NCBI GenBank assembly: GCA_963662705.2
Contig: OY759767.1
Span: 868,001 to 932,000, forward strand
From: JAPPHA01 sp963662705
GTDB lineage: Bacteria; Pseudomonadota; Alphaproteobacteria; Rhodobacterales; Rhodobacteraceae
Length of the DNA: 64,000 nt
Direction of reading: 5' to 3'
Numbering within the stretch: the stretch's first letter is position 1; the number at the start of each line of letters is the position of its first letter. Below, in pieces: positions 55,642-63,690 of the stretch. A program made the translations under genes and the position numbers. The notes under the pieces are model-generated. The model saw only the letters and a program-made list of their open reading frames with translations. It was not told where the DNA came from and did no database searches.

Positions 55642-56895
55642 TCAAGTGCGTCGTGTACTGTGGAGCGCGTCATTGATCGTGACGTAGAGGGCGTGCTCGC
55701 TTTCCGGCCACTTGATCTTGTATGTGCGGCCTTCCAGCGCCTCCGGACGCGCAAGCGGCTCCACATTGGCCGGCATGGCCGGAGAATTCACGGCCGCGGG
55801 GACTTCGGGTTCCCCGACAGTGAGCACCGACCCGGTGACCTCGTTGGGACGCCAGGTCGTGCATCCCTTGCACCCCTGGTCCCAGGCGGACATGTAAACT
55901 GCCCGAAAATCCTCGAACGCGATATCGCCGGGACAGTTGATCGTCTTGGAAATCGAACTGTCGACCCACTTCTGGGCCGCCGCCTGCATGCGGACATGGT
56001 CTTCCGGACTCAACGACTGTGCATCGACGAAATGCCCGGGCAGAGGCTGGTTGCCGAACATGTCACGCCAGAGCCGGACCGCGTAGTCGACAACCTCTTC
56101 CTCGACTTGCGAGCCGTCCGGCTGCAGCACCTTGCGGTTGTACGAAAATGCAAACACGGGCTCGATTCCCGAGGAAACATTGCCTGCATACAGTGAAATC
56201 GTCCCCGTCGGCGCGATCGATGTCAGGAGGGCGTTGCGGATGCCGTTGGCCGAAACCGCCTCCCTGACCCCTTCGTTCATCGCCTGCATGGTTCGGCCCG
56301 CCAGGAAGGCGTCGCGGTCGAACAGCGGGAATGCACCCTTTTCCACGGCCAGTCCGGTGGACGCCAGCCAGGATGAATGGGCGATCCGGCGCATCCAGTC
56401 TTCGGTGACCCGCACGGCCTCGGTGCTCCCGTAGCGCTTTCCGGTCATCAGCAGCGCGTCGGCCAGACCGGTCACGCCCAGGCCAATTCGCCGCTTGGCA
56501 TGCGCCTCCTGCCGCTGGGCTTCGAGCGGGAACCGGGACACGTCGATCACGTTGTCCATCATGCGCACGGCGACGGCCACCAGGCGGTCGAGTTCATTCG
56601 TGTCGATTCCGGCATTCGACCCGAAGGGATCATGAACAAGGCGGGCCAGGTTGATCGAGCCCAGGAGGCAGGCGCCATAAGGCGGCAAGGGTTGCTCCCC
56701 GCAGGGATTGGTCGCGGAAATCGTCTCGCACCAGTGGAGATTGTTGCGTTCGTTGATCCGGTCAATGAAAATGACGCCGGGTTCGGCATGGTCGAAGGTC
56801 GACTCCATGATCCGGTTCCACAGGAGGTTCCGCATCGCGGCAAACCGGGCTTCTTCCTCCGCGGATGCCGATTGCGACGCGTCCGGTCGGTCCAT
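55642..56895 (-). CDS. Truncated duplicate of class II ribonucleotide reductase (central domain only)
   Basis: The 417 residues start at ATG 56895 with GAGGAAA four bases upstream. The first about 24 residues (MDRPDASQSASAEEEARFAA) are unique. From LWNRIMES to NDALHS (about 388 residues) it is about 96 percent identical to residues 238-626 of the full nrdJ product, then ends STRRT. It keeps the NPCGE radical-site motif but lacks the N-terminal redox Cys (NCFVMG in the full protein) and the C-terminal Cys-rich tail, so it cannot be a complete reductase. No stop or frameshift has accumulated. It follows the triple cold-shock gene by 42 bases. Confidence 0.85.
   Translation of the reverse strand: MDRPDASQSASAEEEARFAAMRNLLWNRIMESTFDHAEPGVIFIDRINERNNLHWCETISATNPCGEQPLPPYGACLLGSINLARLVHDPFGSNAGIDTNELDRLVAVAVRMMDNVIDVSRFPLEAQRQEAHAKRRIGLGVTGLADALLMTGKRYGSTEAVRVTEDWMRRIAHSSWLASTGLAVEKGAFPLFDRDAFLAGRTMQAMNEGVREAVSANGIRNALLTSIAPTGTISLYAGNVSSGIEPVFAFSYNRKVLQPDGSQVEEEVVDYAVRLWRDMFGNQPLPGHFVDAQSLSPEDHVRMQAAAQKWVDSSISKTINCPGDIAFEDFRAVYMSAWDQGCKGCTTWRPNEVTGSVLTVGEPEVPAAVNSPAMPANVEPLARPEALEGRTYKIKWPESEHALYVTINDALHSTRRT
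55661..56824. repeat. Copy 1 of a 1,164-bp direct repeat (internal nrdJ segment)
   Basis: The block starting TGGAGCGCGTCATTGATC and ending GATCCGGTTCCACAGG aligns without indels to 61534-62697, 5,873 bp away in the same orientation. Most differences are scattered single bases. One cluster of changes lies at about 56040-56063, giving DMFGNQ instead of EMNDEK. Confidence 0.92.
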
Positions 56896-56937
56896 GATTT
56901 CCTCAATAGCGGCTGCGCCTTGTCGCGGACAGCCCGT

Positions 56938-57783
56938 TCAGAGTGGCTCTATGTCCGTCGCCTGGAGCCCGCGCGGCACGCTTTCCACGCGAACAAAAAC
57001 GCGCTGCCCCGGAACAAGGTCGGTCATGCCGGAACGGAACAGGACGCTTACATGGACGAACACCTCGCGATTGTCCTCGTCCGGCACGACGAAGCCGTAC
57101 CCTCTCGCCAAGTCGAAAAACTTCACGCTGCCCGCCAACTCCATGACGGCCGACGATGGGGCGTCCGCTTTCAGGTCCGGATTGCGGGCATCGGGGAACC
57201 GGCTGCCCTCGACTGACCCGGGCACGGCTTCCGGAAGCTCGACCGAGAGGATTCTCGACACCTGGGGACCCCGGTCGCCGGGCGCGACCGTGCAGGTCAC
57301 CGCCGTGCCCTCGGGCAGTGTGTCGTACCCCGACGTTTGCACGACGCTCACGTGATAGAAAAGGTCGGCGGAGCCGTCCTCCGGCTCCAGGAAACCGTAG
57401 CCCTTTTCCGCGTGGAACCATTTGACCGTGGCCCTGACCTCAGGGCCGGGGTGGTCGGCCCGTCCTGCGCCGGGTCCGGCAGCCATCGACCCGTACCCGG
57501 GCGCCCCGGCCAGGGATACGGTCCGGGGCGATACCGTGGAGAAATCGACGGCGAGAATCCGGGAAACTTCGGGCCCGCGCAGGGCCTGCGCCGTCTCGCA
57601 GGCGACCGTCGCGCCAGCAAGAAGCGTATCGAGCCCGACCTCCGCCAACACCGATTGCCGGCAGTGGATGTCGGACGACCCGTCTGCGGGAACGACAAAG
57701 CCGTATCCCCTTGCCGGATCGTACCATTTCACCGTTGCCGAAATCCGCGTGCCGGCTCCGGGTGCTGAAAACGAATTCGTCAT
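56938..57783 (-). CDS. Protein with three cold-shock domains
   Basis: The ATG at 57783 (MTNSFSAPGAG) gives 281 residues with three CSD units at about 14-83, 116-184 and 217-281. The RNP1-like motifs are ARGYGFVVPADG, EKGYGFLEPEDG and ARGYGFVVPDED. RNP2 is intact in units two and three (DLFYHVSV, EVFVHVSV) but degenerate in unit one (DIHCRQSV). Alphaproteobacterial CspA-like proteins usually have one or two domains. It probably binds single-stranded nucleic acid. It is immediately upstream of the truncated reductase gene and may be co-transcribed with it. Confidence 0.9.
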   Translation of the reverse strand: MTNSFSAPGAGTRISATVKWYDPARGYGFVVPADGSSDIHCRQSVLAEVGLDTLLAGATVACETAQALRGPEVSRILAVDFSTVSPRTVSLAGAPGYGSMAAGPGAGRADHPGPEVRATVKWFHAEKGYGFLEPEDGSADLFYHVSVVQTSGYDTLPEGTAVTCTVAPGDRGPQVSRILSVELPEAVPGSVEGSRFPDARNPDLKADAPSSAVMELAGSVKFFDLARGYGFVVPDEDNREVFVHVSVLFRSGMTDLVPGQRVFVRVESVPRGLQATDIEPL

Positions 57784-57900
57784 CCCGAATGATTTTCCTC
57801 TATAACGCAAGTTTGGTAGCGACTGGCATTTCTACCGTCCGCCTCAGGGCCGGTGAAGACCTCGAGGGAACGGGATCGGCGGAAGAGGGAGAAACGAGAC

Positions 57901-58047
57901 ATGGCACGAAATCCGCATCGAAAAACAACCGATCGAGGCGACCCAGACCCGGACCGTATCCGACACGTCCTCAACATCGTCAAGCGGTCTGCGAACACGG
58001 CGCCAGCCGCAGCCGCGAAGATTACCCTGCCCGCGCAGGCTGGGTGA
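57901..58047 (+). CDS. Possible small basic protein, 48 residues
   Basis: The ATG at 57901 (MARNPHRKTTDRGDPDPD) has a GAGGGAGAAACGAGAC leader. The product is basic and Ala-rich at its end (ANTAAPAAAAKITLP-like). It overlaps the convergent gene by 26 bases. I recognise nothing in it, and it may be chance. Confidence 0.3.
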   Translation: MARNPHRKTTDRGDPDPDRIRHVLNIVKRSANTAPAAAAKITLPAQAG

Positions 58048-58591
58048 CGCCGCCGCCATTCACTTGCCCTTGTTCCCATTCCTCCAGAGTGGACTGAAGC
58101 GCCTCCAAGTACTTGTCGCACAGGGTTTGAACATCTTTTTCATCGGACCAATTCGTGAATCTGTATTCGAATGTCCGTTCGACGTTTGTCGGCACAGGTT
58201 CCAACTCCGTCGCCGGATTACCGATTCCCTCGTGTTGCACGACATTGCCGTGTTCATCCGTCCTCCCGATCAGCAGACCTTCGCCTACAGTTATTGCCTC
58301 TTCTATCTCCAAAGTGATGTTTCTCTGAGATTCGATCGGGCGACGGTGGATATTCTCGTTCCTGCGGCACCTGAAGAAGCGCAGTATGTCGTTGGCCATC
58401 TTCCTTTCGTACCACGCCTGCTGGCCGGTGCCATTGCACTCTACCGCCAAGTACTGCAAGACACTACGGGCAGCCGTCAGAAAGGCACTCAGTTCGTGGT
58501 CGAACGAAGTGGGGTCATTCGCATTTTCGTCCATCCCGCGCCGGAAATAGCGCGCTTCGTGGAGCTTCTTGCGTATCCAGGACTGCGCCAT
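58022..58591 (-). CDS. Hypothetical protein, 189 residues
   Basis: No family is recognised. The N-terminal half (RKKLHEARYFRRGMDENAN, HELSAFLTAARSVLQYL, then KMANDILRFFRCRRNENIHRRP) looks helical, like small proteins that sense or bind nucleotides. The C-terminus carries Glu-rich WSDEKDVQTLCDKYLEALQS. The start has GGAAAG upstream. A 49-residue frame lies 84 bases ahead on the same strand and may belong with it. It could be an accessory or defence-type gene. Confidence 0.65.
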   Translation of the reverse strand: MAQSWIRKKLHEARYFRRGMDENANDPTSFDHELSAFLTAARSVLQYLAVECNGTGQQAWYERKMANDILRFFRCRRNENIHRRPIESQRNITLEIEEAITVGEGLLIGRTDEHGNVVQHEGIGNPATELEPVPTNVERTFEYRFTNWSDEKDVQTLCDKYLEALQSTLEEWEQGQVNGGGVTQPARAG

Positions 58592-58675
58592 CTGCTTTCC
58601 TTTCGTTGTTTCTCGGACAGGAGCGCATTGCTTTCGGATCCTGTCGCGCCAACTGGCCCAATACCGTTATTCAAC

Positions 58676-58825
58676 TTACGCGAACAATGTTCGAGAATTC
58701 GTCTCGCCGCTTCGATCATCCGCAAGCAATTTCGAGGCCGTATGGAACTTCTCCTGTTGGAGATGCGCATCGGCAGTCTTGTAGCGCCAGCGAGCGAAAA
58801 TCGCTCCTATGCCCGCAGCCAGCAT
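58676..58825 (-). CDS. Short membrane-anchored peptide or truncated gene, 49 residues
   Basis: MLAAGIGAIFARWRYKTADA followed by QQEKFHTASKLLADDRSG resembles the N-terminal anchor of proteins in which a helix leads into a pattern like KTAEAxLxQEKFxxAxxxL before leucine-rich repeats, here cut off after about 49 residues. It may be the remaining start of such a gene. Recognition is weak. Confidence 0.3.
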   Translation of the reverse strand: MLAAGIGAIFARWRYKTADAHLQQEKFHTASKLLADDRSGETNSRTLFA

Positions 58826-58866
58826 CAAGCCGACGCCCTGTCAATTTCCGCGTCTCAGGCTCGTTT

Positions 58867-59781
58867 TCAGTCGTCACGCTTCACCGCGAAGGCGCCTGCG
58901 ATGTTGTTCCGGTGGAACAGGCCTCCGATTTCCTCGCCGTTCGGACCGTAGACATGCCCGAACAGGCTGCCCTCGGCCTGAGCGCCGAATGAGGCCCGGC
59001 GAGCATATCCGCGGTCGGTTTCCCAAAACCGCACATCGTCCGTTCCGAAGCTTCTGCCCTGGAGAGGCAATTCCCGCCAGACCATGTCGGCGAGCGACGC
59101 ACCGTCTTCCCGGACGATGTTGGTGAACTCGACATTGACGGAGGCCTCGCCGGCGGCCGCCAGGCCAGCCACGGTCAGGCCCGCATCGCCGTGGACGAAC
59201 GCGCCGCCATCGCCCGACGAGCCGTCCGTAACGCCGGTCATGATTCCCGACCAGCTCGCGTTGCCGCTCAATGCGGTCACGGGGGCGGTGTCGCTCGCGT
59301 CGCCGAACCAGTATGTGTGGTAAGTGAAGTCCCGGCCCTCCGGCTCGGAAGAAGTCTCGACGATGAAGAAGCCGTGCTCCGTCCAGGCGCCGAATGCGTG
59401 GTGGGACAGAGGACCGTTCAAACGCTCCTGGGTGTAGGACCTCTTTGCCCGGTCGATTCCCCGACGTGGCTCAAGGCGCTCAAACGCGGAAATGTCAGGA
59501 CGGCGCATGTCGTCCCCAATTGAGGGATCGACATGGATACCGCCAATGGTGGGGCATCCCAACGCCTCGCAGACAGCGACATCTCCACCAAAGCTGGTCA
59601 CGACCGGGGCGGTCGCAGCCGCCATGCGCTGCTGCAGGATGGTCTCTACGGCGTGGGCGGGCGGCGCGGGACCGGTCGGGGGATGAGTGCCGGGCGCCTG
59701 GACCTTTGGGCCGGACCCGCCGCCGCAACCCGACAGGACTGCCGTCAATGCGGCCGCAGCAAGCCATGGTCTTGATTTCAT
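58867..59781 (-). CDS. Transferrin-binding protein-like (TbpB beta-barrel) surface lipoprotein
   Basis: The ATG at 59781 (MKSRPWLAAAALTAVLSGCG) gives a lipoprotein signal with lipobox LSGC and a Gly/Pro linker; 304 residues. The C-terminal half (SGNASWSGIMTGVTD, GDAGLTVAGLAAAGEASVNVEFTNI, then SLFGHVYGPNGEEIGGLFHRNNIAGAFAVKRD) is the closing barrel of TbpB/HpuA-like lipoproteins, with the typical GxxxEExGGxF ending. It is probably displayed at the outer membrane. The ligand is unknown. No TonB receptor is adjacent. Confidence 0.82.
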   Translation of the reverse strand: MKSRPWLAAAALTAVLSGCGGGSGPKVQAPGTHPPTGPAPPAHAVETILQQRMAAATAPVVTSFGGDVAVCEALGCPTIGGIHVDPSIGDDMRRPDISAFERLEPRRGIDRAKRSYTQERLNGPLSHHAFGAWTEHGFFIVETSSEPEGRDFTYHTYWFGDASDTAPVTALSGNASWSGIMTGVTDGSSGDGGAFVHGDAGLTVAGLAAAGEASVNVEFTNIVREDGASLADMVWRELPLQGRSFGTDDVRFWETDRGYARRASFGAQAEGSLFGHVYGPNGEEIGGLFHRNNIAGAFAVKRDD

Positions 59782-59860
59782 GGCAAATCCCTTAGTCCGA
59801 TTCCAAGCGCGGCACACAGTTACGCAACGAGTTCTCCGGATCATCAGTTATTCGCGCTGG

Positions 59861-59882
59861 AAAACCCGGCGTTAAAGCCGGG
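59861..59882 (-). terminator. Intrinsic terminator (minus strand)
   Basis: On the minus strand CCCGGC-TTTAAC-GCCGGG is followed at once by TTTT. It would end transcripts coming from the small genes at 60.3-61.1 kb. Confidence 0.5.
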
Positions 59883-60293
59883 AGAAAAAGCACGCTCCCT
59901 TGCTCACGCCACGGGGCATCCGTGGCAGGTTGATATTGGCACCGCATGGTCCCCCCTCCTTTGGAACGCACCGGTGAAGCGCGTGGAGGCTTCTCGCGAT
60001 GGCTCGCCTGTGAAGCGCAAACTTGAAGAGGACCTGGAAGACCCTCCCGAATCGGCGATTGCCGGGGGTGTTAATTCCAGAGAGCGAAAATCACGCCCTT
60101 CCGGGCGGCAGACATGCCGCCGATTGGTTTGCCGGTGTGCTTGTGGCGTCTGCATCCGGGTTTTCCAGATCCTCTGAGAATCCCACACCTTCAGACAGCG
60201 GGCGACGTTAGTCAACGCGGTATACAACTGCAGCGTGGAGGCGCATACAAGACCGGTTCCAGATTGCGAAAACGCAGATCGCGTCATCGGGCC
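59883..60293. other. Gene-free stretch between small-gene operon and terminator
   Basis: A minus-strand frame at 60287-59904 is open but Ser/Arg-rich and unlike any protein I know. No ribosome binding site is evident. It could be a long 3' leader, an uncharacterised RNA or mobile-element debris. Confidence 0.4.
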
Positions 60294-60629
60294 TTATGTG
60301 CCGTCGCCGAAATACCTGTCCCATTCGTCCGGGGTGCTGCCCGATAGCAGAAATTCCCGTTCATCCGCCGACAGATGCGGAAACTTGTCCCTGAGAAATG
60401 GCCGCTCCGCACGCGCAGAGCTCATCCACCGTTCCAAAGCGGTCGGATCGATCAAAAGATCCATTTCGTTGAGCCTTCCGGACAGTACGGACCTTTTCCG
60501 GACCGTCACACGTTCCACCCCGCCGCCGCCTGTCTCCGGGCCCCGTCGGAAGTGGCCGAATACCGACTGCTTGATCGCATCCAGGCGGCCTCTCAACACT
60601 CCCTTGCCGGTTCTCTTTCCACGGGCCAT
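60294..60629 (-). CDS. Small unknown protein with a FPHL...EFLLxGxTPxEW domain (copy A)
   Basis: From ATG 60629 (MARGKRTGKGVLRGRLD) the protein has 111 residues. The last about 70, with SVLSGRLNEMDLLIDPTALERW and FPHLSADEREFLLSGSTPDEW, align closely with the product of 60883-61128. The domain is acidic and recurs in phage-like and plasmid-like small proteins as far as I recall; its function is unknown. The start is 13 bases after the stop of the 70-residue gene, so the two are co-expressed. Confidence 0.7.
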   Translation of the reverse strand: MARGKRTGKGVLRGRLDAIKQSVFGHFRRGPETGGGGVERVTVRKRSVLSGRLNEMDLLIDPTALERWMSSARAERPFLRDKFPHLSADEREFLLSGSTPDEWDRYFGDGT

Positions 60630-60642
60630 TGTCTCGACGGCC

Positions 60643-60855
60643 TCAAGGAATGTCGGCCCGCTCCCTCCGCGGAAAAGCAACCATGTCAACGTCTGGAAAC
60701 AGGTCCAGCTTGATCGTGATCGATCTTGGCCTTGCATGGTGCCCATCAGCGTCATCGACATTCAGGAAGGCAACGCCGCATGACTTCCAGAAAACCTTGT
60801 CGCCGTCGCCTTCTTGCTTGATGTTGATCGTATAGACGTTGTTTGACTTGGTCAT
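60643..60855 (-). CDS. Small unknown protein, 70 residues
   Basis: AGGAGGAATGTC directly before the ATG at 60855 is the strongest ribosome binding site of this cluster. The product reads MTKSNNVYTINIKQEGDGDK, then FWKSCGVAFLNVDDADG and SITIKLDLFPDVDMVAFPRR. It looks like a single small beta-barrel, as in other mobile-element-borne proteins of unknown role. It lies between the two paralogous domain genes. Confidence 0.75.
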   Translation of the reverse strand: MTKSNNVYTINIKQEGDGDKVFWKSCGVAFLNVDDADGHHARPRSITIKLDLFPDVDMVAFPRRERADIP

Positions 60856-60882
60856 GACATTCCTCCTGGTATCCTGCGCTCG

Positions 60883-61128
60883 TCAACTGTCGGAGTCCAT
60901 GACGGCCTCCCATTCCCGCGGGGTGGTGCCCGTCAAGAGAAACTCCAGCTCATCGGCTGCCAGGTGTGGAAATGCCTCCTGGATACGGGGCCTCGCCGCG
61001 TCATCCGATTCCATCCATCGCCATAATGTTTCCTGATCGACGAGCAGATCCATTCTGTTTGTCTGTCCGGTCAGCAGGGATGTCTTCCAAAACGGTATGG
61101 TTTTCAGTCCGTCTCCCCTCACTGGCAT
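60883..61128 (-). CDS. Small unknown protein with a FPHL...EFLLxGxTPxEW domain (copy B)
   Basis: I place the start at ATG 61128 (MPVRGDGLKTIPFWK), which overlaps the last ten bases of nrdJ; 81 residues. TSLLTGQTNRMDLLVDQETLW and FPHLAADELEFLLTGTTPREW match copy A at 60294. Overlap with nrdJ indicates translational coupling, so the domain may act with the reductase. Alternative starts exist at 61143 and at the GTG 61122. Confidence 0.7.
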   Translation of the reverse strand: MPVRGDGLKTIPFWKTSLLTGQTNRMDLLVDQETLWRWMESDDAARPRIQEAFPHLAADELEFLLTGTTPREWEAVMDSDS

Positions 61129-63407
61129 TTCGAGTGTCCGCATTCCCGGCAGACCAGGCATCCTTCCCGGCGGAACACCGCCGGGCTGCCACACGCGCCG
61201 CAGGAGCCCGATGCCGCAATCACCCCGACGACGGGCGCTCCCGGAGGATCGTCCGGCTCCCGTACATGAAACTCCGCACCTTCATAACCGACGGTACCCA
61301 GGTGCTGCTCGATCACGTCTCCGAGCAAGGCCAGGATCGACGGTACGTACCGGCCATTCATCCAGGCGCCGCCGGTCGGATCGAAGACTGCACGCAATTC
61401 TTCGGCCACGAACCGCACGTCCCCGCCCCGGCGGAATACCGCCGAAATCATCCGTGTGAGTGCCAGCGTCCACGGATAGTGCTCCATGTTCTTCGAATTG
61501 ATGAAAACCTCGAACGGGATACGCCGTCCCGAATGGAGTGCGTCATTGATCGTGACGTAGAGGGCATGCTCGCTTTCCGGCCACTTGATCTTGTATGTGC
61601 GGCCTTCCAGCGCCTCCGGACGTGCAAGCGGCTCCGCATTGGCCGGCATGGCCGGAGAATTCACGGCCGCGGGGACTTCGGGTTCCCCGACACTGAGCAC
61701 CGATCCCGTGACCTCGTTCGGACGCCAGATCGTGCATCCCTTGCATCCTTGGTCCCAGGCGGACATGTACACGGCCCTGAAGTCCTCGAACGCGATATCG
61801 CCGGGACAGTTGATCGTCTTGGAAATCGAACTGTCGACCCACTTCTGTGCCGCCGCCTGCATGCGGACATGGTCTTCCGGACTCAACGACTGTGCATCGA
61901 CGAAATGCCCGGGCAGGGGTTTTTCGTCATTCATCTCGCGCCAGAGCCGGACCGCGTAGTCGACAACCTCTTCCTCGACCTGCGAGCCGTCCGGCCGCAG
62001 CACCTTGCGGTTGTACGAAAACGCAAACACGGGCTCGATCCCCGAGGAAACATTGCCTGCATACAGTGAAATCGTCCCCGTCGGCGCGATCGATGTCAGG
62101 AGGGCGTTGCGGATGCCGTTGGCCGAAACCGCCTCCCTGACCTCTTCGTTCATCGTCTGCATGGTTCGGCCCGCCAGGAAGGCGTCGCGGTCGAACAGCG
62201 AGAACGCACCCTTTTCCACGGCCAACCCGGTGGACGCCAGCCAGGATGAATGGGCGATCCGGCGCATCCAGTCTTCGGTGACCCGTACGGCCTCGGTGCT
62301 CCCGTAGCGCTTTCCGGTCATCAGCAGCGCGTCGGCAAGACCGGTCACGCCCAGGCCAATTCGTCGCTTGGCATGTGCCTCCTGCCGTTGCGCCTCGAGC
62401 GGGAACCGGGACACGTCAATCACGTTGTCCATCATGCGCACGGCGACGGCCACCAGGCGGTCGAGTTCATTCGTGTCGATTCCGGCATTCGGCCCGAACG
62501 GATCATGAACAAGGCGGGCCAGGTTGATCGAGCCCAGGAGGCAGGCGCCATAAGGCGGCAAGGGTTGCTCCCCGCAGGGATTGGTCGCGGAAATCGTCTC
62601 GCACCAGTGGAGATTGTTGCGTTGGTTGATCCGGTCAATGAAAATGACGCCGGGTTCGGCATAGTCGAAGGTCGACTCCATGATCCGGTTCCACAGGTCC
62701 CGGGCGCGAACCGTCTTCCAGACCTTGTCCGCGAACACGAGGTCCCAGCCGCGATCGGCTTTCACCGCTTCCATGAACGGATCGGTGGCAAGTACCGACA
62801 GGTTGAACATCCTCAACCGGGCAGGGTCCGACTTGGCGGCGATGAAGTCTTCGATGTCCGGGTGGTCGCAGCGCATCGTCGCCATCATTGCGCCCCGCCG
62901 CGACCCGGCCGACATGATGGTCCGGCACATCGAATCCCAGACATCCATGAACGAGAGCGGTCCCGAAGCATCGGCCGCAACGCCGACGACCGGCGCACCT
63001 TTCGGCCGAATCGTGGAGAAGTCGTATCCGATCCCGCCACCCTGCTGCATGGTGACGGCAGCTTCCTTCAGCATGGCGAAGATCCCGTCCATGCTGTCGG
63101 GAACCGTTCCCATGACGAAACAGTTGAACAGGGTGACCGAACGCCCGGTGCCGGCGCCTGCCAGGATACGCCCCGCCGGCAGGAAGCGGAATCCATCGAG
63201 CGCATTGTAGAACTCGCGTTCCCATCGGTCCGGATCCGCTTCAACCGCCGCCAGCGCCCGGGCCACGCGCCGCCAACTGTCCTCGACCGTTCCATCGAGC
63301 GGGTCACCGGACGCATCCTTCAACCGGTATTTCATGTCCCAGATCTGTTCGGAAAACGGACATGCGAACGGATCGGCGTCCGGAACAATGGAGCTTTTCG
63401 GAGCCAT
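61119..63407 (-). CDS. nrdJ: Adenosylcobalamin-dependent (class II) ribonucleoside-diphosphate reductase
   Basis: The ATG at 63407 (MAPKSSIVPDADPFACP) has AGGAGG upstream; 762 residues. Key sites are the redox Cys in LFNCFVMG (about 96), QQGGGIGYDFSTIRPKG, the thiyl-radical loop ATNPCGEQPLPPYGACL (Cys about 278), NGIRNALLTSIAPTGTISL, and the second barrel Cys in KTINCPGDIAF. A C-terminal Cys-rich tail (SCGACGSPAVFRREGCLVC) may serve reduction or zinc binding. It reduces ribonucleotides using vitamin B12 and needs no oxygen. Its central 1,164 bp is duplicated at 55661-56824. Confidence 0.97.
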   Translation of the reverse strand: MAPKSSIVPDADPFACPFSEQIWDMKYRLKDASGDPLDGTVEDSWRRVARALAAVEADPDRWEREFYNALDGFRFLPAGRILAGAGTGRSVTLFNCFVMGTVPDSMDGIFAMLKEAAVTMQQGGGIGYDFSTIRPKGAPVVGVAADASGPLSFMDVWDSMCRTIMSAGSRRGAMMATMRCDHPDIEDFIAAKSDPARLRMFNLSVLATDPFMEAVKADRGWDLVFADKVWKTVRARDLWNRIMESTFDYAEPGVIFIDRINQRNNLHWCETISATNPCGEQPLPPYGACLLGSINLARLVHDPFGPNAGIDTNELDRLVAVAVRMMDNVIDVSRFPLEAQRQEAHAKRRIGLGVTGLADALLMTGKRYGSTEAVRVTEDWMRRIAHSSWLASTGLAVEKGAFSLFDRDAFLAGRTMQTMNEEVREAVSANGIRNALLTSIAPTGTISLYAGNVSSGIEPVFAFSYNRKVLRPDGSQVEEEVVDYAVRLWREMNDEKPLPGHFVDAQSLSPEDHVRMQAAAQKWVDSSISKTINCPGDIAFEDFRAVYMSAWDQGCKGCTIWRPNEVTGSVLSVGEPEVPAAVNSPAMPANAEPLARPEALEGRTYKIKWPESEHALYVTINDALHSGRRIPFEVFINSKNMEHYPWTLALTRMISAVFRRGGDVRFVAEELRAVFDPTGGAWMNGRYVPSILALLGDVIEQHLGTVGYEGAEFHVREPDDPPGAPVVGVIAASGSCGACGSPAVFRREGCLVCRECGHSKCQ
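61534..62697. repeat. Copy 2 of the 1,164-bp direct repeat (within nrdJ)
   Basis: This is the parental copy, inside the complete nrdJ gene. It aligns base for base with 55661-56824 and no indel is needed. The similarity stops abruptly at both ends. Confidence 0.92.
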
Positions 63408-63426
63408 TGGCGGTCCTCCTCGCGTT

Positions 63427-63627
63427 TCAGATGCCGGACGGTGCGGCAGGGGCCAGTGCAGCGATGCCAACGACGAAGAGAACGGCTCCCGCCAGCCCGA
63501 TCGGGAGTTCCATGCGGAAGTCGCTGCTGTGCCTTCCGCCGGACCCGAACCCGTACAGAAACAGGGCCAGGCCGATCGCGGCTGTCCAGAGTGGCAATGC
63601 CGGGTCGGGGCCGTTCATTTCGCTCAT
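63427..63627 (-). CDS. Small membrane protein, 66 residues
   Basis: The start is ATG 63627 (MSEMNGPDPALPLWTAAIG) or 63618. Two hydrophobic segments, LWTAAIGLALFLYGFG and LPIGLAGAVLFVVGIAALA, are joined by a short polar loop (SGGRHSSDFRME). It ends 19 bases before nrdJ on the same strand and is probably co-transcribed. No family is recognised. Confidence 0.55.
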   Translation of the reverse strand: MSEMNGPDPALPLWTAAIGLALFLYGFGSGGRHSSDFRMELPIGLAGAVLFVVGIAALAPAAPSGI

Positions 63628-63690
63628 CTACGACCGCTCGGCGCAGTCCCGTCGAGCGGGACGCCGGCCAGCCTATTCAGTCGGCATTTC

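Noticed and set aside
59861..60293. Possible IS200/IS605 right end and TnpB remnant
   Set aside because: The CCCGGC hairpin looks like such an end, but no TnpB motif is found in any frame, so I kept only a terminator call.
63408..63690. Cobalamin riboswitch upstream of nrdJ
   Set aside because: I looked for a B12-box-like element because the enzyme uses B12, but saw none; a small membrane protein gene occupies most of this space.
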